A DNA stretch of 64,000 nucleotides from Euptelea pleiosperma. Taxonomy: Eukaryota; Streptophyta; Magnoliopsida; Ranunculales; Eupteleaceae. The position numbers were made by a program, and so were the translations under genes. The notes beneath the pieces are model-generated. The model ran no database searches, was not told the origin of the DNA, and saw only the letters and a program-made list of their open reading frames with translations. The stretch is from the NCBI GenBank assembly GCA_035048495.1, contig CM068552.1:27902154-27966153 (forward strand), given 5' to 3'. Below, one piece after another: positions 11,521 to 22,001 of the stretch; the stretch's first letter is position 1, and each line of letters starts with the position of its first letter.

Positions 11521-13532
11521 GGGATTTGTTCATATCTCTACTGACTGTCCTAACAATGTTAAGAAAGGAAAAACTAAAGCTATGAAGGCTATTACTCGGG
11601 ACATGGATAGTGATGAATCCGATACGAAAACGAACACATCCACTGATAATGGAGAATCATCTAATATTAGAGCTTTAATAACTATTGCTAATCTTAATAA
11701 AAATTATCACTCTAAAAATGCTGAAATTGATAATGAAATAGACTTAAGTAATGATGAAGGTGAAGAAAACATTCATAATACTTTCAACAATTTGTATAAA
11801 GACAAACTAAATTTGGCAAAATCCTGTGATACCTTGAAAAAGGAAAAGACTGACTTATGTTGTGAAAAAGCCTCACTAAAAATTGAATTATAAAATCTAT
11901 ATCAAATAGTGAAGGATAAAGATAATGAAGTGATACTTATTCTGAGTAGAGAACAAGAACTTGAAGATGAAATTAGAAAATTAAGTCTCGAAAGGAATAA
12001 TTTAAAAGTCAAGAATAGAACCTTAATAAAAAATATTACGCAAGGAAATTCTAGACTTAAAAATCTACTAACCATGGAAAAAGCAAACAAAGATAAGAGA
12101 GGACTTGAATATAATAGAAAAATTTCTAAAAACTCAAACTCTAGAATTGTGTTTGTAAAAGCTACTATGGATTCAACTCAAAATGAACAAACTGAAAATT
12201 TGAATATCATTTGTCATTATTGTAGACATTCTGAACATAAGAAATATAACTATTTTGTACTTAAAAAGAAGTTAGAATTTCTAAAGAAAAATAAGAAAAT
12301 GAAATAATGAAAAACCTATAGATTTTGGAAGAAACCAGAAAATAAAACAATGAAAAAGAATTATTTATAAAGATAGCTGCTTTAAATACTAGAGCTAGAG
12401 CTATAAAAAAAAACATTAATAACTTTCTATCCAACAAGAAAATTAATGATAAATCTCTTGTAAAAAGATGGGATAAAAAATTTGTTAACAAATGTTTGCT
12501 TATTTATACTGCTTCAATTTCAAATGAAACTTCTAAGTGGTATTTGGATAGTGGATGCTCTAGACACCTGACTGAAGAAAGATCTCATTTTTGTTCTTTT
12601 GATGAATACCATGATAGTAATGTGATATTTGGTGATGGTAGTAGTCCTAAGATAATTAGTAGAGGAACTATCAAAGGCCCAAGAATATCTAAGATTGAGA
12701 ATGTATTGTGTGTAGATGGTCTTAAACATAACATTTTTAGTATTAGTCAGATTTGTCACAAAGACCATATATGCAAGTTTTCGACCAGTCGTGTTTATTA
12801 AAGGATAGGAACCTTGCAGGATGCCTATGAAATTTGGAATAGAGTCAAGTCAAATCTTGGAAAGTTTGACTCTAATAGTGTTGAAGGCATTGATTTTGAT
12901 CAGACTTTTGTCCCAGTAACCAGATTAGAATCTATTAGGACTCTCTTGGTATTAGCTTGTGTTTTAAAATTTAAACTCTATCAGATGGATGTTAGGAGAA
13001 TTATTGAGAATGTCAGTGGAACCATTGAATACGGTCTCTGGTATCCTCTTGAGACAAATAGTGAAATTGTGGCTATTCTGATGCCGACTGGGCATGAATT
13101 ATTAATGATTGGAAAAGCACTAGTGATGGGTGTTTTTATATTAGAAATTATTTGGTAATTTGGCACAGTAGGAAACAAAATGCTATATCATTATCGACTA
13201 CTGAAGCGAAATACATTGCCACTGACAGCTGTTGTGCCCAGTTAATTTGGATGAATTATATGTTGTTAGATTATGGAATTGATCAGGGATCTATGAATTT
13301 ATTCTATGATAACACGAGTGCTATTTGTATTTCTAAAAATCTTGTACAGCACTCTAGAACGAAGCACAGTGATATTAGACATCACTTTATTAGAGAGCTG
13401 GTTGAAGTACAGATAATTTTATTAGAGCATGAGAATACAAAAATTCAACTTGCAGATATTTTGATCAAACCTTTAGATTGGCTCAGATTTGAATATCTGA
13501 GGAAGTCTATAGGAATTTGTCTTATTAATTAA
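11521..13532 (+). pseudogene. C1 gag-pol remnant with internal deletions
   Basis: In order: part of the first gag zinc knuckle (11521), a lysine-rich coiled coil (11582-12307), a second knuckle with CHYCRHSEHKKYN (last Cys lost), copia protease with WYLDSGCSRHLT (about 12538) and the pre-integrase region to 12801. An integrase C-terminal scrap follows, then a short RT start (FDQTFVPVTRLESIR, KLYQMDV). The text then jumps to the end of RT and to RNase H (DYGIDQGSMNLFYDN, to 13532). The RT catalytic YVDD region and the integrase DDE core are missing. Stops and one shift at about 13150 are present. The two RT-region junctions are shared with C2, so they predate this copy. Confidence 0.8.
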
Positions 13533-13807
13533 TTTTGTGTGGTACTAACTGAAATAATTGAAGCCATATTGAATATCTTATCTTCATTTTTTCAGTTAGT
13601 GTAATCATCTAATCATCCAAAACAATGATTAGATTATTTTTGTAAATTTGGATTTGCTATTGTTTGTTGAATTCTTTTGTGTGATGATATTTGGTACTAT
13701 ATCATATTGGGAATACAATTTCTTTGGTGATATTATTGAATATATGATTATTTGGTAAATTTGTGATATTTTGAGATGATTGGGTTTTTGAAATTGGCAT
13801 TTACGAA

Positions 13808-14090
13808 GTTGGGCTGACCGAAGAAATTGTCTGGCTGACCGAATAAATTGTCGAGGCGATTGGGTTTTTGAAAATAAAGTTTACGAAGTCGGGTTGACCG
13901 AACAAAATTTTCGGTCGACCGATAAAAATATTTGTGGGTTTTCAGTTTTGCGATTACGGGGTCGGGCCGACTGAACAAAAGGTTCGGTCAACCGAACATG
14001 TTCGGTCAACCATGCCTCGCACCCGAACATTATATCGATTTCACGGGTGGGTCGACCCATGTCTGGTCTGCCACCCTCAGTTATATAATG
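13808..14090 (+). promoter_or_regulatory. GGTCGACC palindrome cluster plus TATA upstream of ORF2 in C1
   Basis: The spacer between RNase H and ORF2 carries several palindromic or half-palindromic CGGTCGACCG/GGTCGACCC units (for example 13913, 14048), followed by TATATAAT-like sequence at about 14082-14089, some 180 bases before the ORF2 ATG. The C LTR has the same arrangement before its own TATA (25970-26160, then about 26250). The equivalent C2 region is 43449-43680. Promoter activity is inferred. Confidence 0.45.
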
Positions 14091-14265
14091 TTTCAAATCG
14101 ATTTTGGGTCATTAGAAACATTGTTTTGAACCCTAGATATTTCTCTTAAAGCCTCCCTATTACTCTTTGAGAAAACTCTTATTCTTAAAATCTAATCTAT
14201 TTTTAAGAGATTTCTATTCTCACCATTACCCATTTTTTGGTGAAATTTCTTTGTTTTTCTCTTAA

Positions 14266-14590
14266 ATGACTCCTCAATGAAAAAAAAACAATAAGGAATC
14301 ATCCTTTAGTGATCTCTATCCTCTTAGTCTTTTCATCAATCTCATGGCTAGGGCTAGTTTCTTGTAGAACTATGTTAAAAGAGCCGTTGTTGTGGAGCGT
14401 GGGGTAATCGAGAAGGAAGTGACCATGACTGATATCCCTAATCTTCTGAACTCGGTAGGTTAGTCTAAACTTCTTTCCATTTCTAGTGTTGCACATCCTA
14501 AACTAGTCAGAATGTTTTATTGCAACCTGAACAATCATGATCCATAATGTCCCTTTCTTTATTCTGAGGTCAGGGGAGTTAGGTTCAAAA
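14266..14590 (+). pseudogene. ORF2 of C1, 5' part (plant transposon-protein-like accessory gene)
   Basis: The ATG is at 14266 by alignment to the C2 copy (43277). Several stops are present (for example the fifth codon and about 14358). Recognisable segments include MARASFL and MFYCNLNNHD. The frame ends at hairpin G (14591), resumes for 34 bases at 15210-15243, is split again by F, and continues at 24103. See the C2 copy for domain content. Confidence 0.6.
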
Positions 14591-15209
14591 TGTCACGCCC
14601 GAATCTGGATATATACCTAAATCCAATCTAAAAATCCATGGATCGACCCATACCCGAACCCAGAGGTGATCCATGAATGTCCCCTAGTAGTCCAACTAGG
14701 TAAATTAGACTACTAAGGTTCATTCAAAAACTCATTAAGTATAAAAAAAGTCTAGATGTAGAAAACAAATAATTAAAATAATTCATACCTCAAATAATTC
14801 AATCAATCAACTAAGTGTGGAGAGATAGAGGTGAGAACATTCTCTCAATCAAAGGATTACATGCCCGTGAAAATAAATAAGTAATGTTTTAAAACAATCA
14901 AAATAAAGTCTTCTAAATTACTTATTTATTTTCACGGGCTTGTAGTCCTTTGATTGAGAGCATGTTCTCACCTCTATCTCTCCACACTTAGTTGATTGAT
15001 TGAATTATTTTAGTTATGAATTATTTTAATTATTTATTTTCTACATCTAGACTTTTTTTAATACTTAATGGGTTTTCGAATGAACCTTAGTAGTTTAATT
15101 TACCTAATTGGACTACTAGGGGACATTCATGGATCGCCTTTGGGTTAGGGTACGGGTCGATCCACAGATTTTTAGATTAGATCTAGGTATCCAGATTTGA
15201 GGCGTGACA
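14591..15209. mobile_element. G: 619-bp hairpin element with LTR-type termini
   Basis: Left arm 14591-14885 and right arm 14917-15209 are inverted copies, roughly 91-93% alike by eye, around a 31-base loop. The ends are TGTCACGCC and GGCGTGACA. A perfect 5-bp duplication CAAAA (14586-14590, 15210-15214) flanks it, and removing element plus one copy restores the ORF2 text. It has no coding capacity. A 5-bp duplication with TG..CA ends is the signature of retroviral-type integrase rather than the usual MITE transposases. Both termini resemble the 3' (U5) end of the H LTR (GGGGCGTGACA). Confidence 0.88.
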
Positions 15210-15510
15210 CAAAATCACTCCTTCTTTGATTTTAAATATTACTTGTAATGACCCTATTTCTAGCAATATTATAGTAGACTTTTTATAATACTTTAAACAT
15301 TATATGTATGCCATTTTAAAGGTCTCAACAATAGCTTTCTATCGGTATCAAGTTCGTCCAAATCGGACGTGCGAGTCAAAAGTTATTGTGTTTAGTTCTG
15401 GGCAACATTTTAAGTTTTTATTAAAATTCAAAAAAAAAAAAAAAAGAAACAATTTTCAAAATTTTAGTCCCACATCGGTTAAAAATAAAAAGTTCTGAGT
15501 TCTCAACCTC

Positions 15511-15518
15511 TATAAATA
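15511..15518 (+). promoter_or_regulatory. TATA box of the F LTR
   Basis: TATAAATA lies about 267 bases into the LTR, followed by a leader of about 250 bases before a consensus splice donor. The 3' LTR has the same motif near 22269. Confidence 0.65.
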
Positions 15519-15763
15519 CAAGGCCATGCCTTGAGAAAATTACATCCATTTGGGTATTTGCATTCTAACCCCTGAGGTAAGAATATTTGCAAAAAAGTCC
15601 CTCAACTAGAAGAAATTCTAAAAAATTCCCAGGAATTCCTGAAAATATTCAGGAGGTCCTTTGAAAAGTTTTTTTTGTGGGGCCTACTGCCTCGAGATAC
15701 GCGCTACCTCGAGATTCGCATCGTACGAAGTTCAAAGATTTTGGGATTCTAGCGTATTCACTG

Positions 15764-16942
15764 GTAAGTACATAGTTATTTATTTTATGCCTTTATTTAT
15801 TTAATTAATTATTTATTTAATTAATTAATTATTATTTATTTAATTATTTAATTATTTATTTAATTGATTAATTATTATTTATTTAATTATTTATAAATAT
15901 TATTTTTATTTTTTATTTTTTTGAAATAGTAGAAAATTCACAGAATATTGTAGAAAAATTCTAAAAAATTCTATTATTTTTGGGGAAAATGTCTGAAAAT
16001 GCTATTCTTGTTATCTGTTAAATTTTAGCAAGGAAAAAAAATCACAATTCTTGTATTTTCCACATAAAATGTGTAAATGCATTGATAATTTCTTGTAATC
16101 TTAAAAATATGAAATTATGATAGATGAGGACATGTGTAATCTATTTAGTTGGATGAAGTCATGCTCAAATTCATTTAAAATGAGATATATGCGTTTTTCA
16201 TCCGTTTTATGTATTCGTTTTCTAAGATATTAATAGGGCTTAAATGTTCTTATTTTTTGTTTCAAAATGCAAAAATAGGAATGCTATGCATGTAAAGATG
16301 TTTCTACAAACATTATTATTTTATGCATATAAATATGATTGATGACATGAATAAGAACGTGATTGGGAATGTGGAATATCAGATTAGTTGGAATCAGACG
16401 TTGTCTCATTTCTTTGAGACCCCTTGGGGTTTTAGTCCCCTAAAGCATCAGGCGTTGTCTTATTTCCTTAAGACCCCTTGGGGTTCTAGTCCCCTAAAGA
16501 AGAGGCGTTGTCTCATTCATGAGACCCCTCGGGTATTTATACCTAAAAGAAAATTAGGGAATCCGGAGAGAGGATACCTAATGAAACAATTAGTGTGCAC
16601 ATTAGGGAGTTTACTTGTGGACTAGAAGTGTTGACATCGTACACTAGGACCGATGGAATGTTGGTACGAAATACATCAGAATTGATAGTTTGACTTTATA
16701 GAAATGGTCACGGGTATTCCGATAAGAGAAAGGTTGATTATTATATGAAAAGACTTCATTGTATTCGAAGTTATACGTAAGTAATTGATGGAAAGTTGAG
16801 TTTTATCGAATTACATGTGAAATACATTTGCAAATTGTATTTGTTTTAAAATAAACAGAAGTCGCTGATTTAAGTGGATTTTACGCATGAGGAATGTACT
16901 TACTGGGCCCTAGCTCATCGTTTTAAAATGTTTTGTTTTCAG
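15764..16942 (+). other. Putative intron in the F LTR leader
   Basis: A consensus donor (CTG/GTAAGT at 15764) lies downstream of the TATA box. A pyrimidine-rich acceptor (TTTTGTTTTCAG, ending 16942) lies before the LTR end. Both sites are intact in the 3' LTR (22522 and 23685). The 1179-nt interval holds the AT-rich stretch and the 54-bp repeats. Splicing is inferred only from site quality and position. Confidence 0.35.
16398..16532 (+). repeat. 54-bp tandem repeat, about 2.5 units, in the F LTR
   Basis: Units start at GCGTTGTCTCATT/ACGTTGTCTCATT (16398, 16452, 16505) and contain a small stem (GTCTCATTTCTTTGAGAC). The 3' LTR copy is 23141-23275. Confidence 0.8.
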
Positions 16943-17362
16943 GAAAGAATAAGGGGAAGTTGGACTGATGCTTCCAGCATTTCTGTTGATAGACTTGTGC
17001 TTTTGACGATGTTATATTTTGTTTAATTCTTCTATCTTGTAGAAAGATACATGAGTTATGTAGGTCCTTTGACCGTTTAGTAACATGTATTCGGGAGTAC
17101 GATATATATACAATGTTTTCTTTTGGATGGACATATTACGGTTTTGTTTGAAGCAAGACATCCTCTAACATTATTAATGTGTCAATGAAGTGCGTTTCGT
17201 CTTATGAATTGTTTAAACAAAATGAAAAAAAAATTATCCGGTGTATTTCCGCTGCATCGTGATACCAGTTTTGTTTAACTGTGCGTTTGTATGATCAGAT
17301 CGCGCCTCAAGATACGAGAAAGGTCGATATGACCTAATATCGGATTTGGGGCCGTGACAGCT

Positions 17363-17374
17363 TGGTATCAGAGC
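17363..17374 (+). other. Primer-binding site of F
   Basis: TGGTATCAGAGC, the tRNA-iMet complement, starts three bases after the LTR end. Confidence 0.9.
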
Positions 17375-17537
17375 TTTAGGTTACAAGTCCTCGGAAACAT
17401 AGTAACTTAGCCAAATTGAATAATACATTTTCATCAAATCATATATTAATTAAGATCATAATACAACCTTACGAATGAAGAACTAACAAGATAAAGAATA
17501 TCATAATACGATTCCTTGTTATTTTTAAAACTATTTA

Positions 17538-20500
17538 TTGTGCACGTCCCTAACTCGTCCTTTTGTTATAAAGGCAATGAGAAGTGGAAGAGGTAGAGGT
17601 AAGAATACCTCACGTACGCCTACTCCAGAGGTAGGTGCGGAGGCTCAGTTAGCCGGCGTTTACGCGGCTTTGGGTCATATCACTGCTGCCTTGGACCGGC
17701 ATGTTCAGGAGGTTCATCCCGAGCCAGCTCGTGCTCGTCCGGATGATAGTTTGCGAGAGTTCCAACGACTACGAGCGCCGGAGTTCAGAGGTCTTCCTGA
17801 ACCAATGGAAGCCGAGGGGTGGTTACGTGAGGTAGATAGGATTTTTTGGGCTATGAGATGCCCTGAGGACCGTAAGGTGGAGTTGGCCACCTTTATGTTG
17901 AAGGACGATGCTATGACTTGGTGGGACATGGTGCGTTCCGTGAGAGACGATGTGGTCCTCACATGGAAAGAGTTTAGGGGACTATTTCTGGAGAAGTACT
18001 TCCCCGTTTCTGTCCGAGATCAGCTCGAGGCAGACTTCTTGGCCCTCGAGCAGGGTTCCATGACTGTGGCACAGTATGTGACCCAGTTTGATCGTTTGGC
18101 AGCTTATGCACCACACATCATCTCGACAGAAGAGAGAAAGGCGAAGAGATTTCAGGCGGGCCTCAAATCTGGAATTAGGAGGATGATTGTGGGTCAGTTG
18201 ATTCATGTGTATGCCACCATCGTAGAGATGGCATTGGCGCTGGAGAAGGATACCAGCGATTTCCTGAAGGATCGTACAGATCCTAAGGGAAAGGGTCGAG
18301 TTGCACCTACTGCTCCCCAGAGATATTCGGATTCAGCTAAGAAGCCGAAGTTATCTGTTCCTACCATTGCTGAATACCCGATCAACTCTGCCCCTCCTAA
18401 TCAGATTGTGCGAGCAGATAGGCGTTGTTACAACTGCAATGGTGTAGGACACTTACAGAGACACTGCCCTCGTGCACCATATCAGAAGCTTGCGGGCAAT
18501 ACTCAGAGGCCGAATATACCGGGGCGAGTCTTTGCCATTACACGGCAGGATGCGAGTGCATCCAAGAATGTGGTAGAAGGTACTCTTCTGATCTCACACT
18601 TGTATGCTAAAGTGTTGATTGATTCGGGTTCTACCCATTCTTTTGTATCTATTACATTTGCATATGCTTTAGGGTTTGAATTCGAGTCATTAGATTTTAC
18701 GCTTACTGTATCTACACCTCTAGGAGGGAACTGTATTGTAGATCAAATGTGTAAGAATTGTTTGAATCGGATAGGAGATCATGATTTGATTGCTGACTTG
18801 ATCTTATTAGAGATGATGGATGTGGACGTTATTCTTGGGATGGACTGGCTGTCAACATATCATGCGACAGTGGATTGTTATGCGAAGAGGGTGACGTTCC
18901 AGATACCGGGACAATCTCCTTTTCAGTTTGTGGGTGCAAAATTATCACCCCATGCATCAGTAGTATCGGCCTTACGTGTTTATAAGAAACGTCGGGCCGA
19001 TTGTACTAGTTTCCTTGCTTTTCTAGAGGGGGAAGAGAGCAAGAAGGTACAAATGGAGCAAATTCCTATAGTTAGTGAGTTCAAGGATATCTTTCCAGAG
19101 GAACTACCAGGATTGCCTCCAAAGAGAGAAGTTGAGTTTTCCATTGAGCTTATGCCAGGGACTTCACCTATTTCTAAGGCGCCATACAGAATGGCACCTG
19201 CAGAGCTCAAGGAACTGAAGGTTCAGGTGGAAGACTTAGGAACTAAGGGCTTCATAAGACCAAGTGTCTCCCCTTGGGGCACTCCGGTCCTGTTCGTGAA
19301 GAAGAAAGACGGTTCCCTGCGGATGTGCATCGACTACAGACAAATCAACAAGGTCACGGTGAAGAATAAATACCCTTTGCCGCGGATTGATGATCTGTTT
19401 GACCAGTTGAGGGGAGCCCATTACTTTTCGAAGATAGACTTGAGGTCTGGGTATCATCAGCTTAGAGTGAAAGATGAGGATATCTCGAAGACAGCATTTC
19501 AGACACGGTATGGCCATTATGAATTTCTAGTCATGCCATTCGGATTGACGAATGCTCCAGCCGCATTCATGGATCTGATGAACCGGATCTTCCGATTGTA
19601 CCTCGATCAGTTCATCATCGTCTTTATTGATGATATCCTGATCTACTCACGGACTCAAGAACAGCATGAGCAGCATCTGCGACTAGCCCTACAGACGTTG
19701 AGAGATCATCGACTCTATGCCAAGTTCAGTAAATGTGAATTCTGGCAAGAAGATGTAAAGTTCTTGGGTCATGTTATTTTCGGGGAGGGAATCTCAGTTG
19801 ATCCGTCGAAGGTTGAAGCAGTGTTGAACTGGGAGCCGCCGAGTAGTGTTACTGAAATTCGGAGTTTCCTGGGTTTGGCGGGCTACTATCGGAGGTTCAT
19901 TGATGGATTCTCCAGCATTGCTACCCCGATGACACGCCTCACACGGAAGGGTGTAAAGTTCGAGTGGGACGAGAAGTGTTCTTCTGCCTTTGAAGAGCTG
20001 AAGACTCGTCTAACTACTTCACCTGTTCTGACAATTCCGTCTGATGAGGGGGGCTTTGTCATTTACAGTGATGCATCATTGAAGGGACTAGGTTGTGTCT
20101 TGATGCAGAATGGGAAGGTGATCACTTATGCTTCGAGACAGTTGAAGATTCATGAGCAGAATTACCCTACCCACGACCTTGAGCTTGCAGCAGTTGTCTT
20201 TGCGCTCAAGATTTGGCGTCATTACCTCTACGGTGAGAAGTTCGAGCTTTATTCTGATCACAAGAGCTTGAAATACATTTTCACTCAAAGGGAGTTGAAC
20301 ATGAGGCAGAGACGATGGATGGAGTTCCTGAAGGACTATGACTTCACTCTCCAGTACCACCCAGGCAAGGCCAATGTTGTGGCAGATGCACTAAGCCGAA
20401 AACAGAGTGGGACTATATTTTGCCTTTTGGGCCAGGAGGTAGAATGGCCGAATGTTGAGGGGGACCGTGAACCTCAGATTTTGACACAGTACCCCAAGAT

Positions 20501-20558
20501 CCTTGTCTCACACTTAGTGGTCGAACCCTCTTTGATTAGAAGGATTATAGAGGCATAG
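17538..20558 (+). CDS. Chromovirus F Gag-protease-RT-RNase H polyprotein (to first TAG)
   Basis: This would package and reverse-transcribe element RNA. From the upstream Met at 17538, in order: retrotransposon gag domain (residues about 70-240), zinc knuckle [14 protein letters not shown] (C297), aspartic protease IDSGSTHSF (D362), RT with [22 protein letters not shown] and FIDD catalytic pair (D698, D699), and RNase H with YSDAS (D845), LELAA, SDHKS and VVADALSR. The likelier start is Met14 (17577), which opens a basic MRSGRGRG stretch. A TAG at 20556 ends the frame just before integrase. The same frame continues, and the context (EA-stop-HG, codon TAG) fits a mutated CAG. Catalytic residues are all present. 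Confidence 0.92.
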   Translation: MCTSLTRPFVIKAMRSGRGRGKNTSRTPTPEVGAEAQLAGVYAALGHITAALDRHVQEVHPEPARARPDDSLREFQRLRAPEFRGLPEPMEAEGWLREVDRIFWAMRCPEDRKVELATFMLKDDAMTWWDMVRSVRDDVVLTWKEFRGLFLEKYFPVSVRDQLEADFLALEQGSMTVAQYVTQFDRLAAYAPHIISTEERKAKRFQAGLKSGIRRMIVGQLIHVYATIVEMALALEKDTSDFLKDRTDPKGKGRVAPTAPQRYSDSAKKPKLSVPTIAEYPINSAPPNQIVRADRRCYNCNGVGHLQRHCPRAPYQKLAGNTQRPNIPGRVFAITRQDASASKNVVEGTLLISHLYAKVLIDSGSTHSFVSITFAYALGFEFESLDFTLTVSTPLGGNCIVDQMCKNCLNRIGDHDLIADLILLEMMDVDVILGMDWLSTYHATVDCYAKRVTFQIPGQSPFQFVGAKLSPHASVVSALRVYKKRRADCTSFLAFLEGEESKKVQMEQIPIVSEFKDIFPEELPGLPPKREVEFSIELMPGTSPISKAPYRMAPAELKELKVQVEDLGTKGFIRPSVSPWGTPVLFVKKKDGSLRMCIDYRQINKVTVKNKYPLPRIDDLFDQLRGAHYFSKIDLRSGYHQLRVKDEDISKTAFQTRYGHYEFLVMPFGLTNAPAAFMDLMNRIFRLYLDQFIIVFIDDILIYSRTQEQHEQHLRLALQTLRDHRLYAKFSKCEFWQEDVKFLGHVIFGEGISVDPSKVEAVLNWEPPSSVTEIRSFLGLAGYYRRFIDGFSSIATPMTRLTRKGVKFEWDEKCSSAFEELKTRLTTSPVLTIPSDEGGFVIYSDASLKGLGCVLMQNGKVITYASRQLKIHEQNYPTHDLELAAVVFALKIWRHYLYGEKFELYSDHKSLKYIFTQRELNMRQRRWMEFLKDYDFTLQYHPGKANVVADALSRKQSGTIFCLLGQEVEWPNVEGDREPQILTQYPKILVSHLVVEPSLIRRIIEA

Positions 20559-20651
20559 CATGGGAAGGGAGGGTCTGATGCCGTCCGCCATACTATCTCG
20601 AAGGAGGAGTGGACTTTACACTCAGATGGCAGTCTAAGGTACCGTGAGAGG

Positions 20652-21491
20652 TTGTGGGTACCTGAAGACAATGATGACCTGAAACGGGAGATTCTCGATG
20701 AGGCTCACTGTACTCGTTACACAATACATCCAGGCAGCTCTAAGATGTACCAAGACTTACGTAGGCAGTTTTGGTGGAATAACATGAAGAGGGAGATTGC
20801 TCAATATGTGTCGAGATGCCTAACATGTCAGCAGATCAAGGTAGAGCACCAGAAACTAGGAGGCACCCTGCAGCCTCTACCTATCCCAGAGTGGAAGTGG
20901 GATAATGTGTCAATGGATTTTGTGATGGGTCTACCTAAGACTCGTCAGAACCATGACTCCATTTGGGTAATCGTGGACAGATTGACAAAGTCTGCTCATT
21001 TCTTGGCTGTCAGAGCTACTCACAGTGTCGATGATCTGAGCAGATTGTACGTCAAGGAGATTGTCAAACTACACGGTATCCCAGTCTCCATTGTGTCTGA
21101 TAGAGATCCGAAGTTCACCTCGAAGTTCTGGAAGAGTTTTCAGAGTGCCTTCGGGACAAAGTTGAATTTTAGTTCAGCTTTTCACCCTCAAACAGACGGG
21201 CAAACAGAGCGAGTGAATCAAATCTTAGAAGATTTACTCAGAGCTTGTATAATGGACTTTAAGGGCAGTTGGGAGGATCACTTGCCGCTTGTGGAGTTCG
21301 CATACAATAATAGCCATCAGTCGAGCATCGGCATGGCACCCTATGAGGCTCTGTATGGAAGGCCTTGTAGATCTCCAGTGTGCTGGGCAGAAGTTGGAGA
21401 GAGAAGCTTGCTTGGTCCTGAGGTGGTGCAAGAGACCACTGAGAAGATCGGGATCATTCGAGAACGTCTCCTTGCGGCGCAGAGTCGGTAG
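20652..21491 (+). CDS. Chromovirus F integrase, core portion (same frame, between two TAGs)
   Basis: This is in frame with the upstream polyprotein (sequence resumes right after the TAG at 20556). An HHCC zinc-binding region (HCTRYTIHPG to CLTCQQIK) is followed by the catalytic triad segments SMDFVMGLP, VSDRDPKF and GQTERVNQILED, all intact. Integrase inserts the cDNA and makes the 5-bp target duplication seen here. The Met at 20652 is not a natural start. A second TAG (21489-21491, AQSR-stop-KSYA) again looks like CAG to TAG. Confidence 0.88.
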   Translation: MWVPEDNDDLKREILDEAHCTRYTIHPGSSKMYQDLRRQFWWNNMKREIAQYVSRCLTCQQIKVEHQKLGGTLQPLPIPEWKWDNVSMDFVMGLPKTRQNHDSIWVIVDRLTKSAHFLAVRATHSVDDLSRLYVKEIVKLHGIPVSIVSDRDPKFTSKFWKSFQSAFGTKLNFSSAFHPQTDGQTERVNQILEDLLRACIMDFKGSWEDHLPLVEFAYNNSHQSSIGMAPYEALYGRPCRSPVCWAEVGERSLLGPEVVQETTEKIGIIRERLLAAQSR

Positions 21492-21956
21492 AAGTCTTAT
21501 GCTAATCTGCATCGCCGTAAGCTTGAGTTCTCCATCGGCGACCATGTCTTCTTGAAGGTATCGCCAGTTAGAGGAGTGATGAGGTTCGGCAAGAAAGGGA
21601 AGCTAGCACCGAGGTTCATTGGACCTTTCTTGGTCCTTGATAGGATTGGTGAGGTTGCCTATCGCTTAGCTTTGCCTACTCAGTTGGCCGGAGTTCACGA
21701 CGTCTTCCATGTCTCGATGCTTCGCAAGTATGAGCCGGATCCATCTCACGTGCTTGATTGGAAGTCTTTAGAGCTTCGAGAGGATGTTTCATATGTTGAA
21801 CAACCTATCTGTATCCTTGCCACGAAAGAACAAGTGTTGCGCACTAAAGTGATCCCCTTAGTGAAGGTGTTGTGGCAACACCACAACATTGAGGATGCCT
21901 CTTGGGAACTGGAGGCTGACGTCAGAGAGAAGTATCCACTTTTGTTCTCGGATTAG
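21492..21956 (+). CDS. Chromovirus F integrase C-terminus with chromodomain-like tail
   Basis: This continues in the same frame after the second TAG and ends at a natural stop at 21956, about 45 bases before the 3' LTR. It holds the GPF/Y-type segment (RFIGPFLVLDRIGEVAYRLA), DVFHVSMLRKY, and a terminal WQHHNIEDASWELEADVREKYP segment that matches the chromodomain-like tail of Tekay/Del elements. In this family that tail is thought to target heterochromatin. I infer no independent translation; it is the last part of one broken polyprotein. Confidence 0.8.
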   Translation, partial: KSYANLHRRKLEFSIGDHVFLKVSPVRGVMRFGKKGKLAPRFIGPFLVLDRIGEVAYRLALPTQLAGVHDVFHVSMLRKYEPDPSHVLDWKSLELREDVSYVEQPICILATKEQVLRTKVIPLVKVLWQHHNIEDASWELEADVREKYPLLFSD

Positions 21957-21988
21957 GCATGTCTAATTTCGAGGACGAAATTCCTTAT

Positions 21989-22001
21989 AAGGAGGGTGGG
22001 A
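21989..22001 (+). other. Polypurine tract of F
   Basis: AAGGAGGGTGGGA abuts the 3' LTR and is preceded by a GAGGACGAAATTC block often seen at this place in chromoviruses. Confidence 0.8.

Larger units (their letters stand above)
15244..17359 (+). repeat. 5' LTR of F (2116 bp)
   Basis: It runs TGTAATGACCC...GGCCGTGACA. It contains a TATA box (15511), an AT-rich ATTT/TTAA microsatellite-like stretch (about 15781-15900), splice-like sites and a 54-bp tandem repeat. The short ORFs at 15304 and 16323 recur identically placed in the 3' LTR and are not taken as genes. Confidence 0.93.

Noticed and set aside
15304..16625. ORFs at 15304-15498 and 16323-16625 (and twins at 22062, 23066)
   Set aside because: They lie wholly in the F LTRs, span a poly-A run and the 54-bp tandem repeat, and recur only because the LTR is duplicated.
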